From the IMG/VR virus record IMGVR_UViG_3300000101_003974, positions 1 through 21,411 of that record: a stretch of DNA of 21,411 bases; one strand, given 5' to 3'. Positions 1 through 6,681 of the stretch are shown in pieces. The stretch's first letter is position 1; every line of letters begins with the position of its first letter. A program made the translations under genes and the position numbers. The notes under the pieces were generated by a model. The model saw nothing but the letters and a program-made list of their open reading frames with translations, did no database searches and was not told the origin of the DNA. The DNA is from a virus.

Positions 1-315
1 GAAGAACACGCTCATGAATACTTTGACATGCCAGCGTTTGACAATAGTCCTTACATGCAATTTACATATTACTGTAAGAAGCCCAAGGAGTTTCCAGCTA
101 TTGTTCATCAAGATAACACAAGCAGAGTACAAACTGTGGGCAGAAACGATCATACTGGAGTTAGAGAGTTATTAGAAAAATGGTATGTATTAACAGACTG
201 CCCTATGTTGCTAAACACCAGTTTAAACATTAGAGGTGAACCCATGGTTAACACTAAAGAAGACGCCAAACGATGGACAGAAAAGTATGGTATTAAGGTA
301 TGTACAAGCTATTGA
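1..315 (+). CDS. Carbamoyltransferase (NodU/CmcH family), C-terminal end, partial
   Basis: The frame is open from the left edge, so only the last 104 codons are present. The fragment carries the C-terminal signature of NodU/CmcH O-carbamoyltransferases: a PAIVHQDNTSRVQTV segment followed by LLNTSLNIRGEP and a TKEDA stretch. This family moves a carbamoyl group from carbamoyl phosphate to a hydroxyl on a sugar or similar acceptor in the cytoplasm. Phage-encoded members are known, and their substrate is usually undefined. A Na/Pi-type membrane protein follows on the same strand after a short gap. Together with the aminotransferase at 3688 it suggests glycan or small-molecule decoration, which is inference. 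The family call is firm; the substrate is unknown. Confidence 0.88.
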   Translation, partial: EEHAHEYFDMPAFDNSPYMQFTYYCKKPKEFPAIVHQDNTSRVQTVGRNDHTGVRELLEKWYVLTDCPMLLNTSLNIRGEPMVNTKEDAKRWTEKYGIKVCTSY

Positions 316-328
316 GGTATGCAACTAA

Positions 329-823
329 ATGAAAAATAAAATAATTAAAAATAAAGATAAGTTAATTAAAAAGGTATATAAAATGGAATTAGGTAACCCT
401 ATAATTACTACCCTTGTTGGTTTGGTAATCTTCTATATTGGGTTAAAAATGTTTTCGGGTGGAATGAAGTCGATGGGTAATATGGACCATTTATCCTATT
501 TTATTCATAACCCCTACTGGATGTTTTTAGGTGGTATTATTATGACATTGTTATGGCAAAGTTCATCATTGTCGACAACTGCAATTATTGCTCTTGTAGC
601 AAGTGGCGCAGTGCCACTACCAGCGGCGATAGCGGCAGTCCTGGGTGCAAACATTGGCACAACAGGCACTATATGGATTGCTGGAGCATTGGTATCTGAC
701 GGTATGCCAAAAGGTGATACACTAAGGATTGCATTAGCTCATAGTGGAGTAAATCTGTTTATGGCTGCTACGTTGCTGCCATTTATTCATCATATTGCTA
801 GATTCTTAGGAAGGTTTGGTTAA
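329..823 (+). CDS. Na+/Pi-cotransporter-like membrane protein, single repeat
   Basis: The protein is 164 aa from ATG 329, or 146 aa from ATG 383, which has AAGG 8 nt upstream; the extra 18 residues are lysine-rich and look cytoplasmic. It has about four hydrophobic segments. A QSSS motif sits near residue 77 (long form), followed by GANIGTTGT about 29 residues later and then an ALAHSGVN stretch. These are the hallmarks of the Na/Pi-cotransporter (NptA/SLC34-like) fold, which imports phosphate with sodium. Typical family members carry two inverted QSSS repeats in over 300 residues, while this has one, so it would have to dimerise or pair with a host protein to form a transporter. Its stop codon shares TTAA with the stop of the opposing gene. 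Family call is good; activity is inferred. Confidence 0.82.
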   Translation: MKNKIIKNKDKLIKKVYKMELGNPIITTLVGLVIFYIGLKMFSGGMKSMGNMDHLSYFIHNPYWMFLGGIIMTLLWQSSSLSTTAIIALVASGAVPLPAAIAAVLGANIGTTGTIWIAGALVSDGMPKGDTLRIALAHSGVNLFMAATLLPFIHHIARFLGRFG

Positions 824-1416
824 GGTAACTTAGGTAAGTTAAAGATTTCCTTAACTTGCTTTTGGCGAACCTCTAATTTAGACCAACACTCACTATTAAT
901 AGTCATAGCACTGTTAATATATGTATGATCAACCATATCATACACTACTTTAGAACTAAATTGCTGTCTTAGTTCGATGGAACGTTTTTTCTCAACGGCA
1001 TCTATGTCAACACTGGGATCAGTAGCCTTAAATACTGCTTTAATAAACACAATTATGTCCTGATAATCTTTATATACTTTTTCAAGAGCTTTAATTGTAG
1101 GCGGAGGATTTACAGCTTGTTTTGTTATTACATCAGGATCAGTTTTTTCTAGACCCTGTTTAAACCCTAGGTAAATATAATAGTAATTACGAGTTAATTC
1201 CGCGGCAACCTGGCACTGAAGGCTGGACTCAATGAGCACTATTAACGATTTTATCTGTTCTTCGTTTACAACTTTTTCTTCAGGTACTACATTTTCTGGT
1301 GGTGCTACGGGCTGTTGCCACGGAAGTTTAAAATCAAATTCTTCAAAAGGTTCTGCTTTAGCAGGACTAATTACGAAAAAAAATACAAAAAACATAAAAA
1401 ATAAGTTGCGAATCAT
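820..1416 (-). CDS. Unknown secreted/periplasmic protein with signal peptide
   Basis: This 198-aa protein starts with a clear Sec signal peptide: a basic MIRN start, a very Phe-rich hydrophobic core, and a probable AKA cleavage site near residue 21 followed by EPFEEF. The mature part is Glu/Lys-rich, probably mainly helical, with a proline-rich stretch after the signal and two cysteines that could form a periplasmic disulfide. I do not recognise a family. AGGATA lies about 6 nt before the ATG. The gene runs against its neighbours: its stop shares TTAA with the stop of the Na/Pi-like gene, and its start faces the gene at 1468 across 51 bp. The signal peptide and full-length frame argue that it is real. 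Confidence 0.72.
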   Translation of the reverse strand: MIRNLFFMFFVFFFVISPAKAEPFEEFDFKLPWQQPVAPPENVVPEEKVVNEEQIKSLIVLIESSLQCQVAAELTRNYYYIYLGFKQGLEKTDPDVITKQAVNPPPTIKALEKVYKDYQDIIVFIKAVFKATDPSVDIDAVEKKRSIELRQQFSSKVVYDMVDHTYINSAMTINSECWSKLEVRQKQVKEIFNLPKLP

Positions 1417-1434
1417 GATATTATCCTATATAAT
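1406..1434 (+). promoter_or_regulatory. Sigma70-type promoter for the 1468 gene
   Basis: TTGCGA at 1406-1411 and a perfect TATAAT at 1429-1434 are separated by 17 bp. The pair sits in the divergent space between the inverted secreted-protein gene and the plus-strand gene at 1468, about 34 bp before its start. It overlaps the first codons of the minus-strand gene. Confidence 0.6.
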
Positions 1435-1467
1435 ATACTTATCGTTGTACACAAGGAGATACAAATA

Positions 1468-1857
1468 ATGAGTGATACTACAGAAAATACACAACATGAA
1501 GAGCCAATGCTTGGCGGAGATCCGGAAACATGGACTCCAGAACCTGAAGAAGCCAGCGAAGAAGCACCCCAGGAACAGCCTGCCGCTAGCGGGTTAGGTA
1601 TTGAAGATTTAAATTTAATGGCACAAGTTCTAGAAATTGCTGGACAACGTGGTGCTATTAAAGCTGAAGAAATGCAGGTAGTTGGTAATCTATACAACAA
1701 ACTGTTTGCTTTTCTAGTAGCTAATGGCGTCAGACAGGCACCAAGCGCACAGGCCGCAGATCAGCCTGTACATACACATGACGATGGCACCGAACATGCA
1801 CACGAAGGCGGTGACGCTGATCACAGTCATGATAAAGGAGAAAATGAAGATGCTTAA
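1468..1857 (+). CDS. Acidic protein with His-rich C-terminal tail, unknown function
   Basis: The start has a strong AAGGAG ribosome site 8 nt upstream. The 129-aa product has three parts: residues 1-45 are acidic and Pro/Glu-rich; residues 46-92 form a compact helical core (IEDLNLMAQVLEIAGQRGAI and onward); residues 100-129 are a His/Asp/Glu tail with HTHDD, EHAHEGG and DHSHD clusters. The core resembles, from memory, a small protein conserved beside the next gene in marine T4-like phages; this was not checked. The tail looks able to bind divalent metal, which is inference. It overlaps the start of the next gene by 8 nt, so the two are probably co-translated. Confidence 0.8.
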   Translation: MSDTTENTQHEEPMLGGDPETWTPEPEEASEEAPQEQPAASGLGIEDLNLMAQVLEIAGQRGAIKAEEMQVVGNLYNKLFAFLVANGVRQAPSAQAADQPVHTHDDGTEHAHEGGDADHSHDKGENEDA

Positions 1858-2476
1858 ACATGTTGGTAAACACAACAGTCAAAGTGTACTAGTGATTTTT
1901 AGGGAAGTTCCTGACGAAGATCACATGGCACTAGTAACTTATCCAGATCGTCTCCCTACACAAGTCCATAATGACATTATGGGTTGTTTGGAAAGTAATG
2001 CTGGTCAAGCCGCTAAACATCTAGGTGATGCATTGCATCGTGTAGTTGGCACTGATGGAGAAAACTTGCTAATTAAAATACATCGTGAGCAATGGATGAA
2101 AAAAGTTCGTACTCAGGATATTTTAGTTACGCCAAGTCCAGGACAACAAGGTGCTAGACTAGACGAGATTAACAAGATTATCCGTGACATGGAAACAGGT
2201 GGCGATGCAGCTAAAAAACTTGCTGAACTAGATGCTACCAGTGGACTAGCCCATCCAGATAAGACTCGAGCAGCCGCAGAAGCAAGTGCAGCAATTGGCG
2301 GAGTATTAACTGATGAGTCACTTGCAGCAGACTTGGTAAGGCAAGCAGATGGTATGAAAGCACAAGTTAAAGTACTCAGTGAAGAAGCTGAAAACCTTAT
2401 GCAACAGGCTATTGACCTAAATCCAGGACTTGCTCCCAAGCCAAAACGTGGACGCAAGAAAAAGGTAGCTGCTTGA
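1850..2476 (+). CDS. Conserved phage protein with basic AT-hook-like tail, unknown function
   Basis: ATG 1850 was chosen because AAGGAG ends 9 nt before it; ATG 1844 is too close to that site, and the open frame further upstream lies wholly inside the preceding gene. The product is 208 aa. Residues 1-100 look globular, with REVPDEDHMALVTYPDRLP and a conserved-looking LDEINKIIRDME region. Residues 120-190 are Ala-rich and helical, possibly a coiled coil. The last dozen residues are strongly basic (KPKRGRKKK), an AT-hook-like segment that could touch DNA. I recall similar pairs of this gene and its upstream neighbour in marine T4-like phages but know no function. The stop overlaps the thyX start as TGATG. 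Confidence 0.8.
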   Translation: MLKHVGKHNSQSVLVIFREVPDEDHMALVTYPDRLPTQVHNDIMGCLESNAGQAAKHLGDALHRVVGTDGENLLIKIHREQWMKKVRTQDILVTPSPGQQGARLDEINKIIRDMETGGDAAKKLAELDATSGLAHPDKTRAAAEASAAIGGVLTDESLAADLVRQADGMKAQVKVLSEEAENLMQQAIDLNPGLAPKPKRGRKKKVAA

Positions 2477-3162
2477 TGCAGGTAAGTCTAGTTAGTTCTA
2501 GCAAAGCCAGTACAGAGTTTCTACAAGAGCATGAGTTAGCTGACGCTGACATTCAGGAGCTTATTGCGTTTTGTGCAAGGGTTAGTAACCCTAGTAACCA
2601 GGTTAACAGTGAGACCAGTGAGCGTTTGATTAAGTATTTAATTAAGCATAAACATTGGTCACCGTTAGAAATGGTTAACGCTACCCTTGCGATTGAAACC
2701 ACACGTGACATTGCACATCAAATTGTAAGACATCGTAGCTTTAGTTTTCAGGAATTTAGTCAGCGTTATGCTAATCCTGAAGACATGGGCGATGTCTTTG
2801 TCTACAGTGAAGCCCGTTTACAAGACACTAAGAACAGGCAAAATTCTGTAGAAACTGATAATGTCGGACTACATCATGATTGGCTTGACAAGCAACAAGA
2901 AGTTGCAATGCATGCTCAGGAAGTTTACAACTGGGCTTTAGAAAATAACATTGCAAAGGAACTTGCACGTAAGGTATTACCAGAAGGTTTAACCAAGACA
3001 CGATTGTATATGAACGGTACTCTACGCAGCTGGGTGCATTACATTGAACTACGTGGTTCCAATGGGACGCAAAAAGAACACATGGAAATTGCTCGTGAAT
3101 GTGCTAAAGTTATTGCAGAAATTTTTCCATTAGCAAAAGATATGTTAAATGGGTCTACCTAA
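2476..3162 (+). CDS. thyX: FAD-dependent thymidylate synthase ThyX
   Basis: ThyX makes dTMP from dUMP using methylene-tetrahydrofolate, FAD and NADPH. The 228-aa product carries the family signature RHR-x7-S at residues 85-95 in RHRSFSFQEFSQR. It is followed by the substrate- and flavin-site region near LTKTRLYMNGTLRSWVHYIELR and an EHMEIA segment. Length fits the family. ATG 2476 overlaps the previous stop by one base; a TTG three bases earlier could serve instead. With the dCMP deaminase at 6022 it gives the phage its own dTMP supply. Many marine phages carry thyX. Confidence 0.96.
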   Translation: MQVSLVSSSKASTEFLQEHELADADIQELIAFCARVSNPSNQVNSETSERLIKYLIKHKHWSPLEMVNATLAIETTRDIAHQIVRHRSFSFQEFSQRYANPEDMGDVFVYSEARLQDTKNRQNSVETDNVGLHHDWLDKQQEVAMHAQEVYNWALENNIAKELARKVLPEGLTKTRLYMNGTLRSWVHYIELRGSNGTQKEHMEIARECAKVIAEIFPLAKDMLNGST

Positions 3163-3430
3163 ATTTAATGCGGCTGGATTTACACATAAAGAATGGGATA
3201 TGTTAAAATTGAAGATACCTAGCAAATGTGGATATAATAAAAAATTTAAACATAGTACTAACTTAGATTCTGTTGGTGTAAACGGTTTAACTATTGAATG
3301 GGCCGCAGAAAATTGTCAAGATCTCTGGGGATGGTGGTTTGACGAAGATAAAAAAGCACATATGAGTTTCCGAGATAAAACTGATATGGCGCATTGGCTA
3401 TTAGTAAATTATAACAAGCAAAATAGATAG
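3149..3430 (+). CDS. Small Trp-rich phage protein, unknown function
   Basis: The 93-aa product overlaps the 3' end of thyX by 14 nt and shares its strand. It is basic at the N-terminus and rich in Trp toward the middle (DLWGWWFDEDKKAHMSFRD), with one Cys at each side of that region. I recognise no domain. The ribosome site is weak, so translation probably depends on ribosomes finishing thyX. It fits the compact, co-directional arrangement, which supports it as a real gene. Confidence 0.68.
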   Translation: MGLPKFNAAGFTHKEWDMLKLKIPSKCGYNKKFKHSTNLDSVGVNGLTIEWAAENCQDLWGWWFDEDKKAHMSFRDKTDMAHWLLVNYNKQNR

Positions 3431-3439
3431 GAATCTAAT

Positions 3440-3691
3440 ATGGCTTACATAGACGTAGAAAAAGTACTTTTAGGATACCAAGATCAAAATCTTAGCAGGC
3501 CAGACTTAGTTCTTTTAGCAACAAAAATTAGTAGAATTAAAAAAGTATCAGGTGCAGAAGCTCTACGTATGATTGGCAATAAAGAAGTCGATCTAGATGA
3601 AGTACATGAAGCAATTATTCAGGACTATCAAAAGGTTAAACTTCCAGACGAAACAGATGATAATGTCACCGACCCCACGTCTAAATTATGA
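3440..3691 (+). CDS. Small helical phage protein, unknown function
   Basis: The 83-aa product has AGGA about 7 nt upstream of its ATG. The sequence looks mostly helical, with an acidic C-terminus (PDETDDNVTDPT). The frame ends in an ATGA overlap with the aminotransferase start, which indicates translational coupling. No family recognised. Confidence 0.72.
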   Translation: MAYIDVEKVLLGYQDQNLSRPDLVLLATKISRIKKVSGAEALRMIGNKEVDLDEVHEAIIQDYQKVKLPDETDDNVTDPTSKL

Positions 3692-4686
3692 TAAGGTTAT
3701 ATAATTTAGACAGACTGTATAAAGAGATACATAGATCCCTTAATAATGTTTCAGAAATGATCTTAAAATCAGGTCAAGTTATGCTGGGAGAATTTACACA
3801 AGAATTTGAACAAAGAATTGCTAATGTAGCAGGTACTAGATATGCGGCAGTAGTAGGCAGTGGCAGTGATGCATTATATTATGCATTAGTTGCAGAACAA
3901 GCACAAGGAGTTGTTGCCATGCCAGCGCAAACCTATATTGCTACAGCTAACAGTATTATACGTGCCGGATGTACTCCACTTGCTATTGATGTTAAAAAAA
4001 ATGGCTTAATGGATTGGGATCAAATTACACCTGACGTAAACGTTAATGCTGCAGTGTGGGTTGGATTATTTGGCAATACGGAGAAATTACCCACAGACAT
4101 TCCACTAATAGAAGACGGCGCACAACATTTTGGTACTCCAGTTCAGGGCAATACAGCTAGTTATAGTTTTGATCCTACCAAGAACTTGCCTAATTTTAGT
4201 AATGGCGGCGCAGTTGCAAGTCATGATGCATCGGTTATAGATCGAGTTAAAGAGTTACGCCGACATAGAAGAGTAGGCGAACACACTGGCGGTAACAGTG
4301 TTATGAGTGAACGTGACTGTGGTGAAATGCTGGTTAAGTTAGAACATTTTCCGTTTTGGACAGAACGTAGACAGGAAATTGCTAGAGATTATCATGCACA
4401 ATTAAGTCAGTATGTAGATTGCGTAACTCAACCAACTGGTCAGGTCAGTAAGTTTGTTATTGATACTCCTTATAGAAAAGAACTATCAAAATTTTTATCA
4501 TATCGTAAGATTGAAACTAAACGTGCATACAGCCAGCCGCTTGCTGATGTAGAACAAGCTGCATGGAATTGCCATCAATTTTTACAAATACCTTGCAGCC
4601 CGCACACCACTGATGAAGAGCTTTTAGAAGTTATACTTGCTATTAAAGAGTTCTTCAAGGAACCCCCACTCGAACGTGTCTTGTAA
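3688..4686 (+). CDS. DegT/DnrJ/EryC1-type PLP aminotransferase
   Basis: The family transfers an amino group from glutamate or glutamine to a keto-sugar nucleotide using pyridoxal phosphate. Residues GSGSDAL (57-63) match the cofactor phosphate loop, EDGAQHFG (142-149) the ring-stacking Asp/Gln segment, and SFDPTKNLPNFSNGGA the Schiff-base lysine region, with K165 as the likely catalytic lysine. At 332 aa it is shorter than the usual 360-400, mainly in the C-terminal small domain. It begins with an ATGA overlap with the previous gene. Its 3' end overlaps the convergent gene at 4624 by 63 nt. The product could feed glycan synthesis for host-surface or virion decoration (inference); substrate unknown. 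Confidence 0.88.
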   Translation: MIRLYNLDRLYKEIHRSLNNVSEMILKSGQVMLGEFTQEFEQRIANVAGTRYAAVVGSGSDALYYALVAEQAQGVVAMPAQTYIATANSIIRAGCTPLAIDVKKNGLMDWDQITPDVNVNAAVWVGLFGNTEKLPTDIPLIEDGAQHFGTPVQGNTASYSFDPTKNLPNFSNGGAVASHDASVIDRVKELRRHRRVGEHTGGNSVMSERDCGEMLVKLEHFPFWTERRQEIARDYHAQLSQYVDCVTQPTGQVSKFVIDTPYRKELSKFLSYRKIETKRAYSQPLADVEQAAWNCHQFLQIPCSPHTTDEELLEVILAIKEFFKEPPLERVL

Positions 4687-5865
4687 ATTGTTGCCGCTCG
4701 CTACATATACTCTAGCATAGGTAGCACCCTCTATACTCCACTCAGCATGCTCGCCTTCAGCTACAGTACACCATTGATCCAGTCTGTAGCGACTTTCTAT
4801 GTCAGTTTGCTGGGTAAGTTTAATACATTCTCTAAATGCTGTACGCCAGGTTTCATAAGGCGTGGTGTTAAATTCTGCAATACTGCCCACAACAGGAACT
4901 ACCCCGTGTCTGGCGCTTAGAGTAAAATCTAGTCCCCACTCAGTTTGCTCCAGTACCAGCTTTTTATTATAAGCAATAATGCCCATGTGGCCATACTCTA
5001 ATCCATTAACAGGATTGCGAGAATGAAAAATCCAGTGCTTGTCTCCTTGTAGCCAGTCTGGTTGCCAATTAAAGTCAAACTCTGGCAATATATTACACTT
5101 AGCAAACACATTAAAAAACCAGGGCGTTTCACTAACCTCTGCACATGCCTTGTACGCTTCTGCCCTGCCTGTAATACCTGATACCCACTTTGCTCTAGGG
5201 CAAACTTCTTTTAAGTTATTGTAGTTTTTAAGAGCGTTTTTTTCACCATTAGAAAGATATACAACATCTAGTGGCTGTTCTGCCATATTATGCTGTTTAT
5301 GACGCAAGATATAGGGATAGTCGTAGTATTGCTCATTAAAATGCGTTTTACAGTCCCTGGGCACTAGTAGTACACTTCCGCTTTTATTAAAAACGTGTAG
5401 ATTACGTTCTTTCCATAAACTAGGATCATATACTACATCTGCTGGTGTATTTTTAATCCAGGCATACAAGCTACTAATTTCGTCTAACGTGTTAACAGTG
5501 GGCCAGGGTTTGCGTGGCACACAGGGATCGGTATGCCAGTTGATGTGTTCGTACCACTCTAAGAGTTTAAGCCCAGCTTCTTGCTCTTTAAAAGCCTGTA
5601 CAGGCACTAAGAATGTATCACCAAATTTTTGGTTACCACTGGCCCAACAATGTATTTGATCTGCTTCCCAAGGAACTGGCTGCCAGGTAAAATCAAAAGT
5701 TGCATAGTTGCAACAGTCAGCTACAATCCAAACGTACTCAGTTCGTGATCTATTAACACACCTGCGGATGGTATCCAAATGTGTGCCGTTCCATCTAGTG
5801 TATTCTGTGTGTGCAGGTAAGTCTACTGGATCGTCAGTAATTTGCATACAAAAGATATCAAACAT
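4624..5865 (-). CDS. Two-domain glycosyltransferase-like protein with internal duplication
   Basis: The 413-aa protein consists of two related halves. Residues 27-92 (TRWNGTHLDTIRRCVNRS, then a FDFTWQP strand) match residues 230-303 (a VSGITGRAEAYKACAEVS stretch, then FDFNWQP), and each half has a similar order of strands. The layout resembles a marine-phage family I recall as hypothetical or glycosyltransferase-like. The second half also has RNPVNGLEYGHMGI and a LDQWCTVAEG segment. A DxD metal motif is not evident: the first half has VADCC and the second VFAKC at the matching place, so catalysis is doubtful. The start overlaps the preceding small gene by 8 nt. Its 3' end runs 63 nt into the opposing aminotransferase gene. 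Confidence 0.7.
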   Translation of the reverse strand: MFDIFCMQITDDPVDLPAHTEYTRWNGTHLDTIRRCVNRSRTEYVWIVADCCNYATFDFTWQPVPWEADQIHCWASGNQKFGDTFLVPVQAFKEQEAGLKLLEWYEHINWHTDPCVPRKPWPTVNTLDEISSLYAWIKNTPADVVYDPSLWKERNLHVFNKSGSVLLVPRDCKTHFNEQYYDYPYILRHKQHNMAEQPLDVVYLSNGEKNALKNYNNLKEVCPRAKWVSGITGRAEAYKACAEVSETPWFFNVFAKCNILPEFDFNWQPDWLQGDKHWIFHSRNPVNGLEYGHMGIIAYNKKLVLEQTEWGLDFTLSARHGVVPVVGSIAEFNTTPYETWRTAFRECIKLTQQTDIESRYRLDQWCTVAEGEHAEWSIEGATYARVYVASGNNLQDTFEWGFLEELFNSKYNF

Positions 5866-6022
5866 CTGTTATATCTGCTCTAACAATAACCTGCCTACAA
5901 TCTTCATCAAATAGTCCATATACTCGCATATGCCCACAATGCAATCCAGCACAGGCTCCATATCCAGAGTTTTCTGGTACTTCTTCAACAATCTCTCTAT
6001 CGCAATATTTGCAGGTTTCCAT
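5858..6022 (-). CDS. 54-aa zinc-ribbon-like small protein
   Basis: This short gene fills the gap between the dCMP deaminase and the two-domain protein. It starts at ATG 6022, overlapping the deaminase stop by one base (TAATG), and its TGA stop overlaps the next gene's start by 8 nt. The product begins METCKYCDREIVEEV and has C4 and C7 (CxxC), then C24, H28, C29, H31 and C42, a pattern suited to binding one zinc ion. The two overlaps and the clean frame make it convincing although short. Function unknown; small zinc ribbons of this kind often bind nucleic acid or protein. Confidence 0.72.
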   Translation of the reverse strand: METCKYCDREIVEEVPENSGYGACAGLHCGHMRVYGLFDEDCRQVIVRADITDV

Positions 6023-6483
6023 TAAACTACCATTTGTTCTACTGGTATCTTACACTGTTTTAAAAAGTCTAAGCCCTCATTTAGTCTATATGAATGCACA
6101 TAATAAACTTCTTTAATACCGCTTTGGTATAAGAGCTTGGCACAATTTAGGCAGGGCTGATGTGTGATGAACGCAATAGCACCTTCCCCACTCTCACTAC
6201 ACCTAGCAAGTTTAGCAATAGCATTAGATTCTGCATGAAGAACTTCTGGCTTCGTAACCAGGGATCTAATTTCGTTTTCAGGCAAGTCTGATTGGTTCCA
6301 TGGAACCTCGACAACTTCATGTTCGCACTCATTTGTCCAGCCACTGGGCATGCCATTATACCCAATGCTGATTACGCGATTGTCTTTAACAATCACGCAA
6401 CCAACTTGTAAACGTTGAGCAGTTGAGCACTCTGCATAATTAAATGCAGATTTCATGTGTGCTATCTTGTGTTTAGCTTTCAT
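6022..6483 (-). CDS. dCMP deaminase (zinc cytidine/deoxycytidylate deaminase family)
   Basis: The enzyme converts dCMP to dUMP, the substrate of thymidylate synthase. The zinc site is clear: HAES at residues 83-86 gives the His ligand and catalytic Glu, and PCLNC at 110-114 gives the two Cys ligands. An N-terminal CSTAQRLQVGCVIVKD and an IGYNGMPSG segment are typical of T4 gene cd-type deaminases. ATG 6483 was chosen because AAAGGA lies about 5 nt upstream and the preceding small gene ends just inside it; a start at 6513 would overlap that gene by 41 nt. Length 153 aa is near normal. It pairs functionally with ThyX at 2476. Confidence 0.94.
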   Translation of the reverse strand: MKAKHKIAHMKSAFNYAECSTAQRLQVGCVIVKDNRVISIGYNGMPSGWTNECEHEVVEVPWNQSDLPENEIRSLVTKPEVLHAESNAIAKLARCSESGEGAIAFITHQPCLNCAKLLYQSGIKEVYYVHSYRLNEGLDFLKQCKIPVEQMVV

Positions 6484-6628
6484 TTTTTCCTTTAACTTTT
6501 TTAGGACGTCCACGACGCCACGGATTCACTGTAGCTTCGTCACTTTGTTCATCTGGTCCCAGTTTAGTAATTACACCACCCTTGGCAAGATACTCTTCTA
6601 AAGCTCTTTCGTACTCAGATTTTTCATT
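6473..6628 (-). CDS. 51-aa small protein with AT-hook-like GRPKK tail
   Basis: The frame runs from ATG 6628 to TAA at 6473-6475 and overlaps the deaminase start by 11 nt. The product begins MKNLSTKELLEEYLAKGG and ends with WRRGRPKKVKGKNES. The central GRP flanked by basic residues is an AT-hook-like minor-groove binding motif. I recall similar short proteins with an EYLAKGG start and GRPKK end in marine T4-like phages; unverified. The ribosome site is weak. Probably a DNA-associated peptide, which is inference. Confidence 0.62.
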   Translation of the reverse strand, partial: NEKSEYERALEEYLAKGGVITKLGPDEQSDEATVNPWRRGRPKKVKGKNES

Positions 6629-6681
6629 GTTTATCATCATTTGTTTACCTGTGCTACTTTCATTCTAGGGGTTAAAGTCGA

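Noticed and set aside
836-860. 7-bp inverted repeat AAGTTAA/TTAACTT near the convergent stops
   Set aside because: AT-only stem, inside the minus-strand gene and without a T-run; too weak to call a terminator.
1724-1849. Upstream extension of the 208-aa gene
   Set aside because: It lies inside the preceding gene in another frame and has no ribosome site; AAGGAG before ATG 1850 fixes the start.
6147-6365. Minus-strand 72-codon frame inside dCMP deaminase
   Set aside because: Same strand, different frame, fully inside a gene with clear zinc motifs.
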